NCBI GenBank assembly: GCA_016630955.3
Contig: CM050000.1
Location: 1,240,001-1,304,000 of the forward strand
DNA length: 64,000 nucleotides
Direction of reading: 5' to 3'
DNA from: Didymella arachidicola
Taxonomy: Eukaryota; Ascomycota; Dothideomycetes; Pleosporales; Didymellaceae
Under the pieces are notes generated by a model. It ran no database searches, had not been told where the DNA came from, and saw only the letters and a list, made by a program, of their open reading frames with translations. Both the position numbers and the translations under genes were made by a program. This document shows positions 37,861-48,643 of the stretch, piece after piece (positions within the stretch are counted from its first letter, which is position 1; every line of letters starts with the position of its first letter).

Positions 37861-39983
37861 AAAAAAGACTCGTCCTGGGGCATAAAACCGCTCAGGCGTT
37901 TTAGCGTCTCGTGGTTCCTGCACTTCGGATGGAAGCACTCAGCCCATTCTTGGCCGTAGCACCTCTCGTTTTGGACCATGTGCATGTTGAATATGTCTTC
38001 CACACATTCAATTCCTGGAAAGTGGAGATTCGTGCGTTTATCCCACAAGTGCTCTGCGCAATAGGTATCCGTACATTCCCACCAGTATTCCTCGCAGCCC
38101 TCGGGCTTACTCGGAAACCATCCACTGTTCAGTTTGTACTGTCTGTGGTCTTCGCAGGCTTCGTGGTAGCATTGCGTAGGTGGTAGTCGAGAATGGTACG
38201 GGTTTCGAATATCCTGGAACAGCTTCGACGTATAGCTCGGCGTTGGCAAAGCGGGCTGTCGGTCGAAGTCGGGTTCGTCTCGACTTCGAGCGTATAAGTT
38301 GTAGTCGTCCAGCTGTTGCTGAGTTGCAGAGTTGCTTTCTTTCCAGCGGATAAAGTCTTCCGTGTGCCATTCTTTGTTGGTTTTCTGTGCATTGGCTACC
38401 TGTTGGTCGAATCTCTCAAGTGCTTCGGGGTCACCGAGCAAGTACCGTCTTGACCGTTGAATATTTTCTTCCGTCATCCAATCACGGACAGGCTCGACAT
38501 CCTGTAGGCTTGGTGTCTGGATAGTAACGGATGACGCTTCTCCCTTGTGCTCTGGGATGTTGTTGATAATGGTCAAGTTTATCGTTGGTGCTTTGGGTTC
38601 TCGGAAAGCAGGAGTCTGGGTGGATTGGTCGCGCGAGACCATCATGTCCTGACTATGTTGCGTTCTGTCGCATACAATTAAACGTTTCCCTTCCTTTGAA
38701 TAGTACTTGTCGTTGAGCCGGAAAAAGGAATTGTAGTATCGTTTGCCGACAATAATGCTGTCGTCCTTAATGTCGCACTCTACCACATGGTGTTGGCGGG
38801 GATCATTGTCAATCCACTCCTCCTTAGGGTAGGGTGTTGGTGACCGAACTTGTTTGTTCGAAACATCTTCGTCGGATTCCTCGATGTAGTCGTCATCGAG
38901 TCCGGAAGTGGGGTCTTCCATGAGACGTCCCATCTCATTAGTAACGACCTCCCACTCTTGGTCGCCGCTGTCGTCATGAGCCAGCATGTTCAGCTGCCTG
39001 GTTACTTTGTTCTTCATGCGACAGTCGCGGGCGTAGTGGCCTGTCTTGCCACAGCCGTAACAAGTCACTGAAGACTTATCACCGCGGTTATTACTACCCT
39101 TCTTTTTCTCATTCCATCGTTCAGGTCCTTTGTTAATGTTGGAGAGGTCCATTGCTGCAGGACCGTAGTATCCACTGTTCGTATCGTTGTGGACACGGCG
39201 TCCCATGTTGGCTTGGTAAAGGCCACCACGTTGCCCACGGCGGTAGTTGTTGTTGCGCCACTGGTCGCGTGGAGCCTGGGGTGGGCGAGTGACCTGAGTC
39301 ACGGCTCGCACACGAGGGTCCTCTCGTAATTCTTGTTGAAGGTCGTAGAGTTTGACGTCGATACTGATCGCTTCGTTTACTAGTGCGTCGAAGGTATCGG
39401 TAGCTGCGGCAGTCCGCATGAGCTCCTCTTTGACCTTGGGCTTAAGGCCTTGTTTAAACATGGTCATCAACGCAACGTCGTCCCAGCCGGTGAACGTAGC
39501 TACTTGCTGAAACTTGGCAGCGTAGTCGGCGGCGGACGCAGTTTGTCGGATGCGCTGAATCTCACGTCGGGCGATGGTTGGTTCGTTGTGTACTCCAAAT
39601 ACTTGGCGAATCTGTTCCTTGAACAGATCGAAGTCTTCGATCCATGGGTCGATGTCTGCTGAATTGCTTGCTCCGTCGTGGTAACGGCGAATAAAGGGTT
39701 TGATCCAAGTGAACGCGCGATCCTTCATAAACGTACTCACAAAAGTGACACGTTTCTCCTCTGGGATGCGTTCTCCTTGGAACATGAAAAACAGATCGAA
39801 CTTCATGAGCCAGTCTTCCAGCTTGTCGCGAGTGCCATCAAAGGCCTCGGGTTTAGCCACTGGGTAAACACTGGTAGGGGCAGGCGCCGCTGCCTCTTCG
39901 TCCATGTCGAGATCGTCATCAGCCGTACGGCGTGATGCGTTGGAGTTGCTTGGGGTAGCACGGGATCCTGAGGTAGTACTCAT
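37731..39983 (-). CDS. gag: Gag polyprotein of copy B
   Basis: 750 residues, ATG at 39983. It is close to copies A and C: capsid-type domain, CCHC knuckle (CYGCGKTGHYARDC) and the same three C-X4-C-X2-H motifs. The slippery T TTT TTA is at 37866-37860 on the minus strand. Differences from A cluster between the knuckle and the Cys/His motifs (for example DDSIIVGKRYYNS). Confidence 0.93.
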   Translation of the reverse strand: MSTTSGSRATPSNSNASRRTADDDLDMDEEAAAPAPTSVYPVAKPEAFDGTRDKLEDWLMKFDLFFMFQGERIPEEKRVTFVSTFMKDRAFTWIKPFIRRYHDGASNSADIDPWIEDFDLFKEQIRQVFGVHNEPTIARREIQRIRQTASAADYAAKFQQVATFTGWDDVALMTMFKQGLKPKVKEELMRTAAATDTFDALVNEAISIDVKLYDLQQELREDPRVRAVTQVTRPPQAPRDQWRNNNYRRGQRGGLYQANMGRRVHNDTNSGYYGPAAMDLSNINKGPERWNEKKKGSNNRGDKSSVTCYGCGKTGHYARDCRMKNKVTRQLNMLAHDDSGDQEWEVVTNEMGRLMEDPTSGLDDDYIEESDEDVSNKQVRSPTPYPKEEWIDNDPRQHHVVECDIKDDSIIVGKRYYNSFFRLNDKYYSKEGKRLIVCDRTQHSQDMMVSRDQSTQTPAFREPKAPTINLTIINNIPEHKGEASSVTIQTPSLQDVEPVRDWMTEENIQRSRRYLLGDPEALERFDQQVANAQKTNKEWHTEDFIRWKESNSATQQQLDDYNLYARSRDEPDFDRQPALPTPSYTSKLFQDIRNPYHSRLPPTQCYHEACEDHRQYKLNSGWFPSKPEGCEEYWWECTDTYCAEHLWDKRTNLHFPGIECVEDIFNMHMVQNERCYGQEWAECFHPKCRNHETLKRLSGFMPQDESFLDIWQTDAKDDPDESFHSTQSRAPGIDVRIPMRPSPSSNSLSC

Positions 39984-40000
39984 CTTGGGGGTGTTCAAAA

Positions 40001-40532
40001 TGTTGAAGTCGTACTTTAAGCAAAGCTCGTAAGCACTAATTCTATTGGTTCTCGGGGATGAGTACGGTGACAGGAAGCCGAAGGGGTTGGTTGCAATAAG
40101 GTGTACAGATACGATCTGTCAGTCTTGAGAGCAGGGTAACGATGAGTAGTACAGAGTAGACTGTCTAGCTCGAAGGTTAGGTTTGAGATCCAAAGACAAA
40201 CTTGATAACTTAGGTTGAACACAAACCTTAAGGGTTGTGTTCCTGTCTGCTATATACACAAAAGTCTCATAGAGTCTCATAGTCCTATAGGACTAAGTCT
40301 CGTGAGACTGTAGGACCTCTGAGACAAGGAGTGGCTCTCATTGGTCCGTTGTCCCAAAGTCCCGTGTTCGGTTATTACCTGTCCCAATGGGACGCTATGC
40401 CGCAATAGTACTAGTGTGATCCCGTGTCGTTCTGGTGGGGTTGGGCCTTCAGCGAGGTCGCCGTGCCGCCTTGTAATTCCTTCCATCATACATAACTGTA
40501 CGTCCCCCGAGTCCCAACTCATGTTCGTAACA
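40001..40532 (-). repeat. 5' LTR of copy B
   Basis: 532 bp. On the coding strand TATATA (40256-40251) precedes GTGTTCAA (40222-40215) by about 30 nt; the primer site complement is at 39998-39991. Confidence 0.93.
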
Positions 40533-41273
40533 ACCTATTCGAACTCTACCCTTACGACTCTCCCCTTCAACCTGCGCCTTAACGTCGCGTTAAGCTATTA
40601 AGTCCTCTGCCTCTTCCTTTAACAGGTCTCCGCCCTTCTAAATACGCTTTCTTTTCTGTAATTTATGCTTAGAGGCTGCTTTATTTAACGCTTTAAGCTG
40701 CAGCACTCGGGCTGCTAATAACGTCTGCCTACGTAGCAGCATTGCCGTGCCTCTCTACAGCTAATTAACGATCTTAACTATTGGAGTTGGTAACAATCCT
40801 TAGTGCTTTTAAATACAATCGCGAAGCAGCGTTAATTAAGCCTAGATCTTATTGGCGTTAGTAGGTGTCTTAGGGTTCTATTCGAGCTCCTCTAAGAGCG
40901 GCGGTGTTAGCGTGCAGACCTTAATATTAAGCTTTAATAGCACTACCGATAGATCTCTAGGCACTAATCTAGTTGCCTTAAAGCTTACTGTAATGTTTGC
41001 CTTTAAAAACACCTGCTTAAATACCTTTGCAAAGGTTGCAATAAAGGCTTTCTTATTAATTCTGCTAATATAGTCTAATACTAAGCCTCTAATCTCTCTA
41101 CTGTACGCTCGCTTTAGGGGGGCAAAACAACCTACGTTAAGCGGCTAAAGGATATATAACAAGTGCGGAGGCATATAGAGGGTAATTATCTTATTCTGCT
41201 CGCAAAGCTCCTAGAAAGAGAGCGACTTATAGCTCTTATAGCCGTTAAGTATTAGTAGCACGTAGCTACCTAC
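40533..41273 (-). pseudogene. RIP-damaged pogo-like transposase relic, first part
   Basis: No long ORF, but the sequence aligns by eye with the minus-strand transposase at 22415-24061: for example GGGGCAAAACAACC near 41117 against GGGGCAAAACAGCC near 23096, with C-to-T and G-to-A changes throughout. It continues at 49002 on the far side of a solo LTR and copy C. Confidence 0.7.
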
Positions 41274-41442
41274 TGTTGAAGTCGTACTTTAAGCAAAGCT
41301 CGTAAGCACTAATTCTATTGGTTCTCGGGGATGAGTACGGTGACAGGAAGCCGAAGGGGTTGGTTGCAATAAGGTGTACAGATACGATCTGTCAGTCTTG
41401 AGAGCAGGGTAACGATGAGTAGTACAGAGTAGACTGTCTAGC

Positions 41443-41924
41443 TGTTACGATCTCCGAGTTGCGAGGTACTGATAGGAAGCGGGGCATCGCTAAGGATGAC
41501 AGCGTGTCACCAATCACGGGACTCCGGGATGGCATCCCGCCAAGACATGACCTCCGGGATGGCATGACCTCCGGGGATGGCATGACCTCCGGGGATGGCA
41601 CGACCTCCGGGATGGCAAGACCTCCGGGGATGGCACAACCCTTGGGATGACCTCCATTACCTTCACTATATAATCTAGTAGGAACACAACTCTTACAGTT
41701 CGTGTTCAATCCTAAGTTATCAAGTTTGTCTTTGGATCTCAAACCTAACCTTCGAGCTAGACAGTCTACTCTGTACTACTCATCGTTACCCTGCTCTCAA
41801 GACTGACAGATCGTATCTGTACACCTTATTGCAACCAACCCCTTCGGCTTCCTGTCACCGTACTCATCCCCGAGAACCAATAGAATTAGTGCTTACGAGC
41901 TTTGCTTAAAGTACGACTTCAACA
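41443..41924 (+). repeat. 5' LTR of copy C
   Basis: 482 bp, same U3 type as copy A. GTGTTCAA at 41702-41709; its complement, the primer site, is at 41927-41934. Confidence 0.93.
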
Positions 41925-41941
41925 TTTTGAACACCCCCAAG

Positions 41942-44194
41942 ATGAGTACTACCTCAGGATCCCGTGCTACCCCAAGCAACTCCAACGCATCACGCCGTAC
42001 GGCTGATGACGATCTCGACATGGACGAGGAGGCAGCGGCGCCTGCCCCTACCAGTGTTTACCCAGTGGCTAAACCCGAGGCCTTTGATGGCACTCGCGAC
42101 AAGCTGGAAGACTGGCTCATGAAGTTCGATCTGTTTTTCATGTTCCAAGGAGAACGCATCCCAGAGGAGAAACGTGTCACTTTTGTGAGTACGTTTATGA
42201 AGGATCGCGCGTTCACTTGGATCAAACCCTTTATTCGCCGTTACCACGACGGAGCAAGCAACTCAGCAGACATCGACCCATGGATCGAAGACTTCGATCT
42301 GTTCAAGGAACAGATTCGCCAAGTATTTGGAGTACACAACGAACCAACCATCGCCCGACGCGAGATTCAGCGCATCCGACAAACTGCGTCCGCCGCCGAC
42401 TACGCTGCTAAGTTTCAGCAAGTAGCTACGTTCACCGGCTGGGACGACGTTGCGTTGATGACCATGTTCAAACAAGGCCTTAAGCCCAAGGTCAAGGAAG
42501 AGCTCATGCGGACTGCCGCAGCTACCGATACCTTCGACGCGTTAGTAAACGAAGCAATCAGTATCGACGTCAAGCTCTACGACCTTCAACAAGAATTACG
42601 AGAGGACCCTCGTGTGCGAGTCGTGACTCAGGTCGCTCGCCCACCCCAGGCTCCACGCAACCAGTGGCGCAACAACAACTACCGCCGTGGTCAACGTGGT
42701 GGCCTTTACCAAGCCAACATGGGACGCCGTGTCCACAACGATACGAACAGTGGATACTACGGTCCTGCAGCAATGGACCTCTCCAACATCAACAAAGGAC
42801 CTGAACGATGGAATGAGAAAAAGAAGGGTAGTAACAACCGCGGTGATAAGTCTTCAGTGACTTGTTACGGCTGTGGCAAGACAGGCCACTACGCCCGCGA
42901 CTGTCGCATGAAGAACAAAGTGACCAGACAGCTGAACATGCTGGCTCATGACGACAGCGGCGACCAAGAGTGGGAGGTCGTTACTAATGAGATGGGACGT
43001 CTCATGGAAGACCCCACTTCCGGACTTGACAACGACTACATCGAGGAGTCCGATGAGGATGCTCCAAGCAAGCAAATCCGGTCACCAACACCCTACCCTA
43101 AGGAAGAGTGGATTGACAATGATCCCCGTCAACACCATGTGGTAGAGTGCGACATTAAGGACGGCAGCGCTATTGTTGGCAAACGATACTACGATTCCTT
43201 TTTCCGGCTCAACGACAAGTACTATTCAAAGGAAGGGAAACGTTTAATTGTATGCGACAAAACGCAACATAGTCAGGACATGATGGTCTCGCGCGACCAA
43301 TCCACCCAGACTCCTGTCTTCCAAGAACCTCAAGTACCAACGATAAACTTGACCATTGTCAACAACATCCCAGAGCACAAGGGAGAAGCGTCCTCCGTTT
43401 CTATCCAGACACCAAGCCTACAGGATGTCGAGACTGTCCGCGATTGGATGACGGAAGAAAATATTCAACGGTCAAGACGGTACTTGCTCGGTGACCCCGA
43501 AGCACTTAAGAGATTCGACCAACAGGTAGCCAATGCACAGAAAACCAACAAAGAATGGCACACGGAAGACTTTATCCGCTGGAAAGAAAGCAACTCCGCA
43601 ACTCAGCAACAGCTGGACGACTACAACTTATACGCTCGAAGTCGAGACGAACCCGACTTCGACCGACAGCCCGCTTTGCCAACGTCGAGCTATACGTCGA
43701 AGCTGTTCCAGGATATTCGAAACCCGTACCATTCTCGACTACCACCTACGCAGTGCTACCACGAAGCCTGCGAAGACCACAGACAGTACAAACTGAACAG
43801 TGGATGGTTTCCGAGTAAGCCCGAGGGCTGCGAGGAATACTGGTGGGAATGTATGGATACGTATTGCGCAGAACACTTGTGGGATAAGCGCACGAATCTC
43901 CACTTTCCAGGAATTGAATGTGTGGAAGACATATTCAACATGCACATGGTACAAAACGAGAGGTGCTACGGCCACGAATGGGCTGAGTGTTTCCATCCGA
44001 AGTGCAGGAACCACGAGACACTAAAACGCCTGAGCGGTTTTATGCCCCAGGACGAGTCTTTTTTAGACATATGGCAAACAGACGCCAAGGACAACCCGGA
44101 CGAGAGCTTTTTCTCAACGCAGTCCAGGGCTCCCGGAATCGACGTCAGGATTCCAATGAGGCCCAGTCCCTCATCAAATTCCCTGTCGTGCTAG
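41942..44194 (+). CDS. gag: Gag polyprotein of copy C
   Basis: 750 residues, ATG at 41942. Same domain order as copy A: capsid-type domain, CCHC knuckle, three C-X4-C-X2-H motifs (CYHEACEDH, CMDTYCAEH, CFHPKCRNH). The slippery heptamer T TTT TTA is at 44059-44065, in phase. Confidence 0.93.
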   Translation: MSTTSGSRATPSNSNASRRTADDDLDMDEEAAAPAPTSVYPVAKPEAFDGTRDKLEDWLMKFDLFFMFQGERIPEEKRVTFVSTFMKDRAFTWIKPFIRRYHDGASNSADIDPWIEDFDLFKEQIRQVFGVHNEPTIARREIQRIRQTASAADYAAKFQQVATFTGWDDVALMTMFKQGLKPKVKEELMRTAAATDTFDALVNEAISIDVKLYDLQQELREDPRVRVVTQVARPPQAPRNQWRNNNYRRGQRGGLYQANMGRRVHNDTNSGYYGPAAMDLSNINKGPERWNEKKKGSNNRGDKSSVTCYGCGKTGHYARDCRMKNKVTRQLNMLAHDDSGDQEWEVVTNEMGRLMEDPTSGLDNDYIEESDEDAPSKQIRSPTPYPKEEWIDNDPRQHHVVECDIKDGSAIVGKRYYDSFFRLNDKYYSKEGKRLIVCDKTQHSQDMMVSRDQSTQTPVFQEPQVPTINLTIVNNIPEHKGEASSVSIQTPSLQDVETVRDWMTEENIQRSRRYLLGDPEALKRFDQQVANAQKTNKEWHTEDFIRWKESNSATQQQLDDYNLYARSRDEPDFDRQPALPTSSYTSKLFQDIRNPYHSRLPPTQCYHEACEDHRQYKLNSGWFPSKPEGCEEYWWECMDTYCAEHLWDKRTNLHFPGIECVEDIFNMHMVQNERCYGHEWAECFHPKCRNHETLKRLSGFMPQDESFLDIWQTDAKDNPDESFFSTQSRAPGIDVRIPMRPSPSSNSLSC

Positions 44195-47100
44195 AAGGCA
44201 CCAGGATGACGGCATTGTTGGACTCAGGAGCACAGAGCAACTACGTGTCTCAATCCGCTATCGCGCAAGCAGGCTTGCAGAAGCGAAGAAAGGAGGAACC
44301 ATACCCTTTACGAGTAGCCAACGGAGAACCAATGCCAGGAGAGTCGACTGTGACCCACGAAGTGGTACAGCGACGTCTGAAAGTATTCAACCACGAGGAA
44401 TTGATAGACCTAGATGTTCTGGGAACGGCCGCCCACGATATCATATTAGGACTTCCTTGGTTAAGAGAGCACAATCCATGGATCGACTGGAAGAACCAGC
44501 GAATAACGCTCACGCGTCACGGATCAGGTACACCCGGACAGCGACCCGCGCAGCTCACGACGCAGCTGGTGGATGAGAAGGAGATCAACAACATCTCTTC
44601 GAACAAGACGCGCCAAGATAGAGCGGTCGACCGTGCAGATACCGACCAGCCCCAGGATCACAAAGCGACGGTTAAGGAGAACAGTACAACTCCTGACATC
44701 CCGGATGAATACAGAGAGTTTATAGACCTCTTCCGCGATGAGAAGACTGCGAAGGCATTACCGCAGCACCAAGAATGGGACCACGAGATTAAGCTCGAGC
44801 CAGGCAAGAAGCCCCCATTCGGGCCCATATACCAGATGTCAGAAAAGGAACTTGAGGAGCTGCGCAACTACCTTAAGGAGAACCTCGACAAAGGATTCAT
44901 TCGAGAATCAGAATCCCCAGCAGGATTTCCCGTTCTATTCGTACCAAAGAAAGATGGCAAGCTACGACCTTGTATCGATTACCGAAAGCTCAACGATATC
45001 ACGATCAAGAATCGTTACCCGCTACCGAACATCAGCGAACTTCAGGATCGGTTAGCAGGAGCACAGTACTTCACTGCGTTAGACTTAAGAGGAGCATACA
45101 ACCTCATCCGCATGAAGGAGGGCGAAGAATGGAAGACGGCGTTTAGAACCCGTTATGGTCATTACGAGTATTTGGTTATGCCGTTCGGGCTCACCAACGC
45201 ACCAGCGACATGTCAAGCCCTAATCAACAACGTGCTAAGGGCACACTTGGACATTACCGTGGTGGCGTACCTCGATGACATCCTAGTGTACAGCAAAACA
45301 CTAGAAGAGCATGTCGAACACGTACGACAAGTGCTTGCCTGCCTAGGAGCAGCGCACCTACGCTTAAAACCCGAGAAGTGCGAGTGGCACAAGGAGGAAG
45401 TCGAATTCCTAGGGTTTGTAGTGGGACGATATGGAGTCAAGATGAGCCAAGCAAAGATTCAGGTTGTGAAGGATTGGCCAACACCCAAAACCGTTAAGAA
45501 CATTCAAGAGTTCCTTGGGTTTGTCAACTTCAACCGACGCTTCATCAAGGATTACTCCACGAAGGCCTTGCCGCTTACGAAACTTACGCGGAAGGACACA
45601 CCCTTCAAATGGGGCGAGGATCAGGACAAAGCTTTTGAAACGTTGAAACAGGCTTGTATAGATCCACCCACGTTGGTTACATTCAGGAGCGGAGAACCGC
45701 TACGAATGGAAACAGATGCCTCAGATCTGGCATTAGGAGCATGCATCACACAGGAACGAGATGGTCAATGGCACCCGATTGCCTACTACTCACGCAAGTT
45801 CTCAGGACCCGAAGAACGATACGACGTACACGACAAAGAACTGCTCGCGATCGTATCTGCCCTAGAACATTGGCGAGTCTACGCTGAAAGTTGTTCGGAA
45901 CTTACGATCTACACGGATCACAAAAACCTGGTACATTTCACGACAACAAAGGTATTGAACAGACGACAAGTACGATGGTCTGAGACCCTCGGACAATATA
46001 AGTTCAAGATCCTCTATACACCAGGAAAGGACAACGGTAGAGCCGACGCACTCAGTCGACGACACGACCTCGCAGGATCCAAGACGATCAACGAATCGGC
46101 GATCCTTGGTATCAATAGCGACGGATCGTTAGGACCGTCCCAGCAGCTCAACAATATGATGCTAGTACGCCAAGAGCATCATGTACCATCACAGGTACCA
46201 GAGGAACTGGAGGAAGAAGTCATAAGCAGTCACCACGATGACCCGCTTCATGGACACCCCGGTATCACCAGAACAATGGAACTCATCAAGAGACATTACG
46301 AGTTCCCAAACATGCGCGACAAGGTCGCCAAGTTCATCAAGAATTGTGTAAGCTGTCAGCAGAACAAACACAGCACGCACGCCAAGTATGGAGAAGCACA
46401 GGCAATGGAGCCGCCAACGGCACCATGGACGAACATCACGATGGATTTCGTTACACAGCTACCTATCTCCAAGGATCCTGTAACAGGATACACCTATGAC
46501 TCAATCTTCGTTGTAGTCGATCGATTCACGAAAGCCGCTGAGTTTGTGCCTTTCCGCCACAGCTACACTGCAGAGCAGCTCGCACGAGTGTACCTGGATA
46601 GGATTGTTCGACACCACGGCATTCCCGAATCAATCATCAGCGATAGAGACAAGTTGTTTACATCGAACTATTGGACCACGCTGTTAGCAGCTATTGGTAC
46701 CAAGAAAAAACTGTCAACCGCGTATCATCCGCAGACGGATGGCCAAACAGAACGAGTAAACCAAACAATGGAGACGTACCTCCGCATCTACTGCAACCAG
46801 CAGCAAGACAACTGGGTTTCACTGCTACCTATGGCACAAATCGCGTACAACAACAAATTGTCAGAAGCAACAGGCGTAACGCCGTTCTTCGCAAACCACG
46901 GGAGACACCCAAATCTCTTTACCAGATCATTGGACAGTAACATTCAAACGGAATCAGCGATTAACTCCGTCGAAGCACTGAAGGAAGTACACAGAAAATC
47001 GCTCGATAACATCGCCAAAGCTCAGTCACGAAGCATCTCTTACGTTAACAAGAAACGAAAAACGGCGCCTCTGCTAAAGGAGGGGGATAAAGTGTATCTC

Positions 47101-47565
47101 CTTACGAAAAACCTACGCACACGGCGACCAACGAAAAAACTGGACAAAGTCAAGGTCGGACCATTTTTCATTTCCAAGCAAATCAGCCCAGTCAACTATC
47201 GACTTGCGCTGCCCAAGGATGCAAAGATCCATCCAGTGTTCCACATCTCGCTGTTGGAACCAGCCGACCCTAGAACGCCGATCCAGCAAGACTTTCACTA
47301 CCAGGCAGACGGCCAGGACGAGTGGGAAGTCGAGAAAGTAATTAAACATCGAAAAACCAAAAAAAACAACGAATACCTAGTCAAGTGGTTAGGATACCCA
47401 GACTCGGAAAACACGTGGGAACCAGAATCAAACCTCACGAACTGCCGCCAGTTGCTGACGCAGTATCGAAATTCTGTGGCCAGTACGGCACAGGATCCAC
47501 AGGGTTTCCAGCAAGAAAGTCAACAAAGAGTTGGTCAGACGAGAGACCAAAAGAAGAATCGTTAG
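44065..47565 (+). CDS. pol: Pol polyprotein of copy C
   Basis: 1166 residues from the -1 shift, the same length as copies A and D. Protease DSGAQS, RT YLDDILVYS, RNase H, HHCC/DD35E integrase and chromodomain are intact. It differs from copy A by only a few residues. The end overlaps the antisense ORF. Confidence 0.95.
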   Translation, partial: RHMANRRQGQPGRELFLNAVQGSRNRRQDSNEAQSLIKFPVVLEGTRMTALLDSGAQSNYVSQSAIAQAGLQKRRKEEPYPLRVANGEPMPGESTVTHEVVQRRLKVFNHEELIDLDVLGTAAHDIILGLPWLREHNPWIDWKNQRITLTRHGSGTPGQRPAQLTTQLVDEKEINNISSNKTRQDRAVDRADTDQPQDHKATVKENSTTPDIPDEYREFIDLFRDEKTAKALPQHQEWDHEIKLEPGKKPPFGPIYQMSEKELEELRNYLKENLDKGFIRESESPAGFPVLFVPKKDGKLRPCIDYRKLNDITIKNRYPLPNISELQDRLAGAQYFTALDLRGAYNLIRMKEGEEWKTAFRTRYGHYEYLVMPFGLTNAPATCQALINNVLRAHLDITVVAYLDDILVYSKTLEEHVEHVRQVLACLGAAHLRLKPEKCEWHKEEVEFLGFVVGRYGVKMSQAKIQVVKDWPTPKTVKNIQEFLGFVNFNRRFIKDYSTKALPLTKLTRKDTPFKWGEDQDKAFETLKQACIDPPTLVTFRSGEPLRMETDASDLALGACITQERDGQWHPIAYYSRKFSGPEERYDVHDKELLAIVSALEHWRVYAESCSELTIYTDHKNLVHFTTTKVLNRRQVRWSETLGQYKFKILYTPGKDNGRADALSRRHDLAGSKTINESAILGINSDGSLGPSQQLNNMMLVRQEHHVPSQVPEELEEEVISSHHDDPLHGHPGITRTMELIKRHYEFPNMRDKVAKFIKNCVSCQQNKHSTHAKYGEAQAMEPPTAPWTNITMDFVTQLPISKDPVTGYTYDSIFVVVDRFTKAAEFVPFRHSYTAEQLARVYLDRIVRHHGIPESIISDRDKLFTSNYWTTLLAAIGTKKKLSTAYHPQTDGQTERVNQTMETYLRIYCNQQQDNWVSLLPMAQIAYNNKLSEATGVTPFFANHGRHPNLFTRSLDSNIQTESAINSVEALKEVHRKSLDNIAKAQSRSISYVNKKRKTAPLLKEGDKVYLLTKNLRTRRPTKKLDKVKVGPFFISKQISPVNYRLALPKDAKIHPVFHISLLEPADPRTPIQQDFHYQADGQDEWEVEKVIKHRKTKKNNEYLVKWLGYPDSENTWEPESNLTNCRQLLTQYRNSVASTAQDPQGFQQESQQRVGQTRDQKKNR

Positions 47566-48031
47566 CCTGTAACCAGCCAGGATCAGCCCAAGGATCGGAG
47601 ACAAGGGGGCCGGTAGCGGTACTCGAACTTTCCGCCTCTTGCGCCTGATCTTGCGCTTTCAGCAGCGCCAAATCACGACGCGCAAATTGACGCTCACGAT
47701 TCTCAACCTCCGCCAGCTCTAGACGAAGACGAGAAGTCTCAGCCTCTGCACGAAGGAGTGCGAGTCGCTTCTCTTCTTTCTCCTGCTCAACCTTTTCCCA
47801 TTCCCCTTCAGGAACAAACAAGCTACACTCCGCCTTCACGGAGATGCAGCCAGCACATCGACCAGTAGCGGTATCGACAAAACACCGAAAGTTCTTTTCT
47901 TCACACCTTTTACAACGGAACGCCATTTCTAGCGAACGCTCTTGAACGCGACGAGCACGAGCACGACGCTCCTCAGTGGACGACTGCGAGCGCGGGCCTC
48001 GCGGCTTTCGTGTTCCGGAATCCTTCGGCAT
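47435..48031 (-). CDS. Antisense Zn2Cys6 coiled-coil protein of copy C
   Basis: 198 residues, identical by translation to the copy A protein: basic start, six-cysteine Zn2Cys6 cluster, coiled coil, acidic tail. TATAAGTA is at 48078-48085 on the plus-strand coordinates, 47 nt upstream of the ATG. Confidence 0.75.
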   Translation of the reverse strand: MPKDSGTRKPRGPRSQSSTEERRARARRVQERSLEMAFRCKRCEEKNFRCFVDTATGRCAGCISVKAECSLFVPEGEWEKVEQEKEEKRLALLRAEAETSRLRLELAEVENRERQFARRDLALLKAQDQAQEAESSSTATGPLVSDPWADPGWLQANDSSFGLSSDQLFVDFLAGNPVDPVPYWPQNFDTASATGGSS

Positions 48032-48161
48032 GGTTAGGGAGGCTATGGAACTTCATAAGGAGACGACCTACGAACAGTACTTATAGGACGGGACCTACCC
48101 TGCGACCCACGGCACGGATAAACGATATATCGAGGACGATATGCTGAGAGGGGAGAGGTAG

Positions 48162-48643
48162 TGTTACGATCTCCGAGTTGCGAGGTACTGATAGGAAGCG
48201 GGGCATCGCTAAGGATGACAGCGTGTCACCAATCACGGGACTCCGGGATGGCATCCCGCCAAGACATGACCTCCGGGATGGCATGACCTCCGGGGATGGC
48301 ATGACCTCCGGGGATGGCACGACCTCCGGGATGGCAAGACCTCCGGGGATGGCACAACCCTTGGGATGACCTCCATTACCTTCACTATATAATCTAGTAG
48401 GAACACAACTCTTACAGTTCGTGTTCAATCCTAAGTTATCAAGTTTGTCTTTGGATCTCAAACCTAACCTTCGAGCTAGACAGTCTACTCTGTACTACTC
48501 ATCGTTACCCTGCTCTCAAGACTGACAGATCGTATCTGTACACCTTATTGCAACCAACCCCTTCGGCTTCCTGTCACCGTACTCATCCCCGAGAACCAAT
48601 AGAATTAGTGCTTACGAGCTTTGCTTAAAGTACGACTTCAACA
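48162..48643 (+). repeat. 3' LTR of copy C
   Basis: 482 bp, ends CTTCAACA before the duplication CTAGC. Confidence 0.93.

Larger units (their letters stand above)
32890..40532 (-). mobile_element. Ty3/gypsy chromovirus, copy B (full length, minus strand), with nested solo LTR
   Basis: Both LTRs are 532 bp once the nested solo LTR (33070-33538) and its duplication are removed. The internal order is as in copy A. Gag and pol are close to copies A and C, but the pol end, the antisense ORF and U3 are different. The flanking pentamers (GTTAT at 32885-32889, ACCTA at 40533-40537) do not match, unlike those of A, C and D, so the element may be the product of recombination between two insertions. 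Confidence 0.93.
41443..48643 (+). mobile_element. Ty3/gypsy chromovirus, copy C (full length)
   Basis: 7201 bp, flanked by CTAGC (41438-41442, 48644-48648), inserted in an older solo LTR. LTRs are both 482 bp and look identical. Gag and pol are open and nearly identical to copy A. Probably recent and possibly active. Confidence 0.95.
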
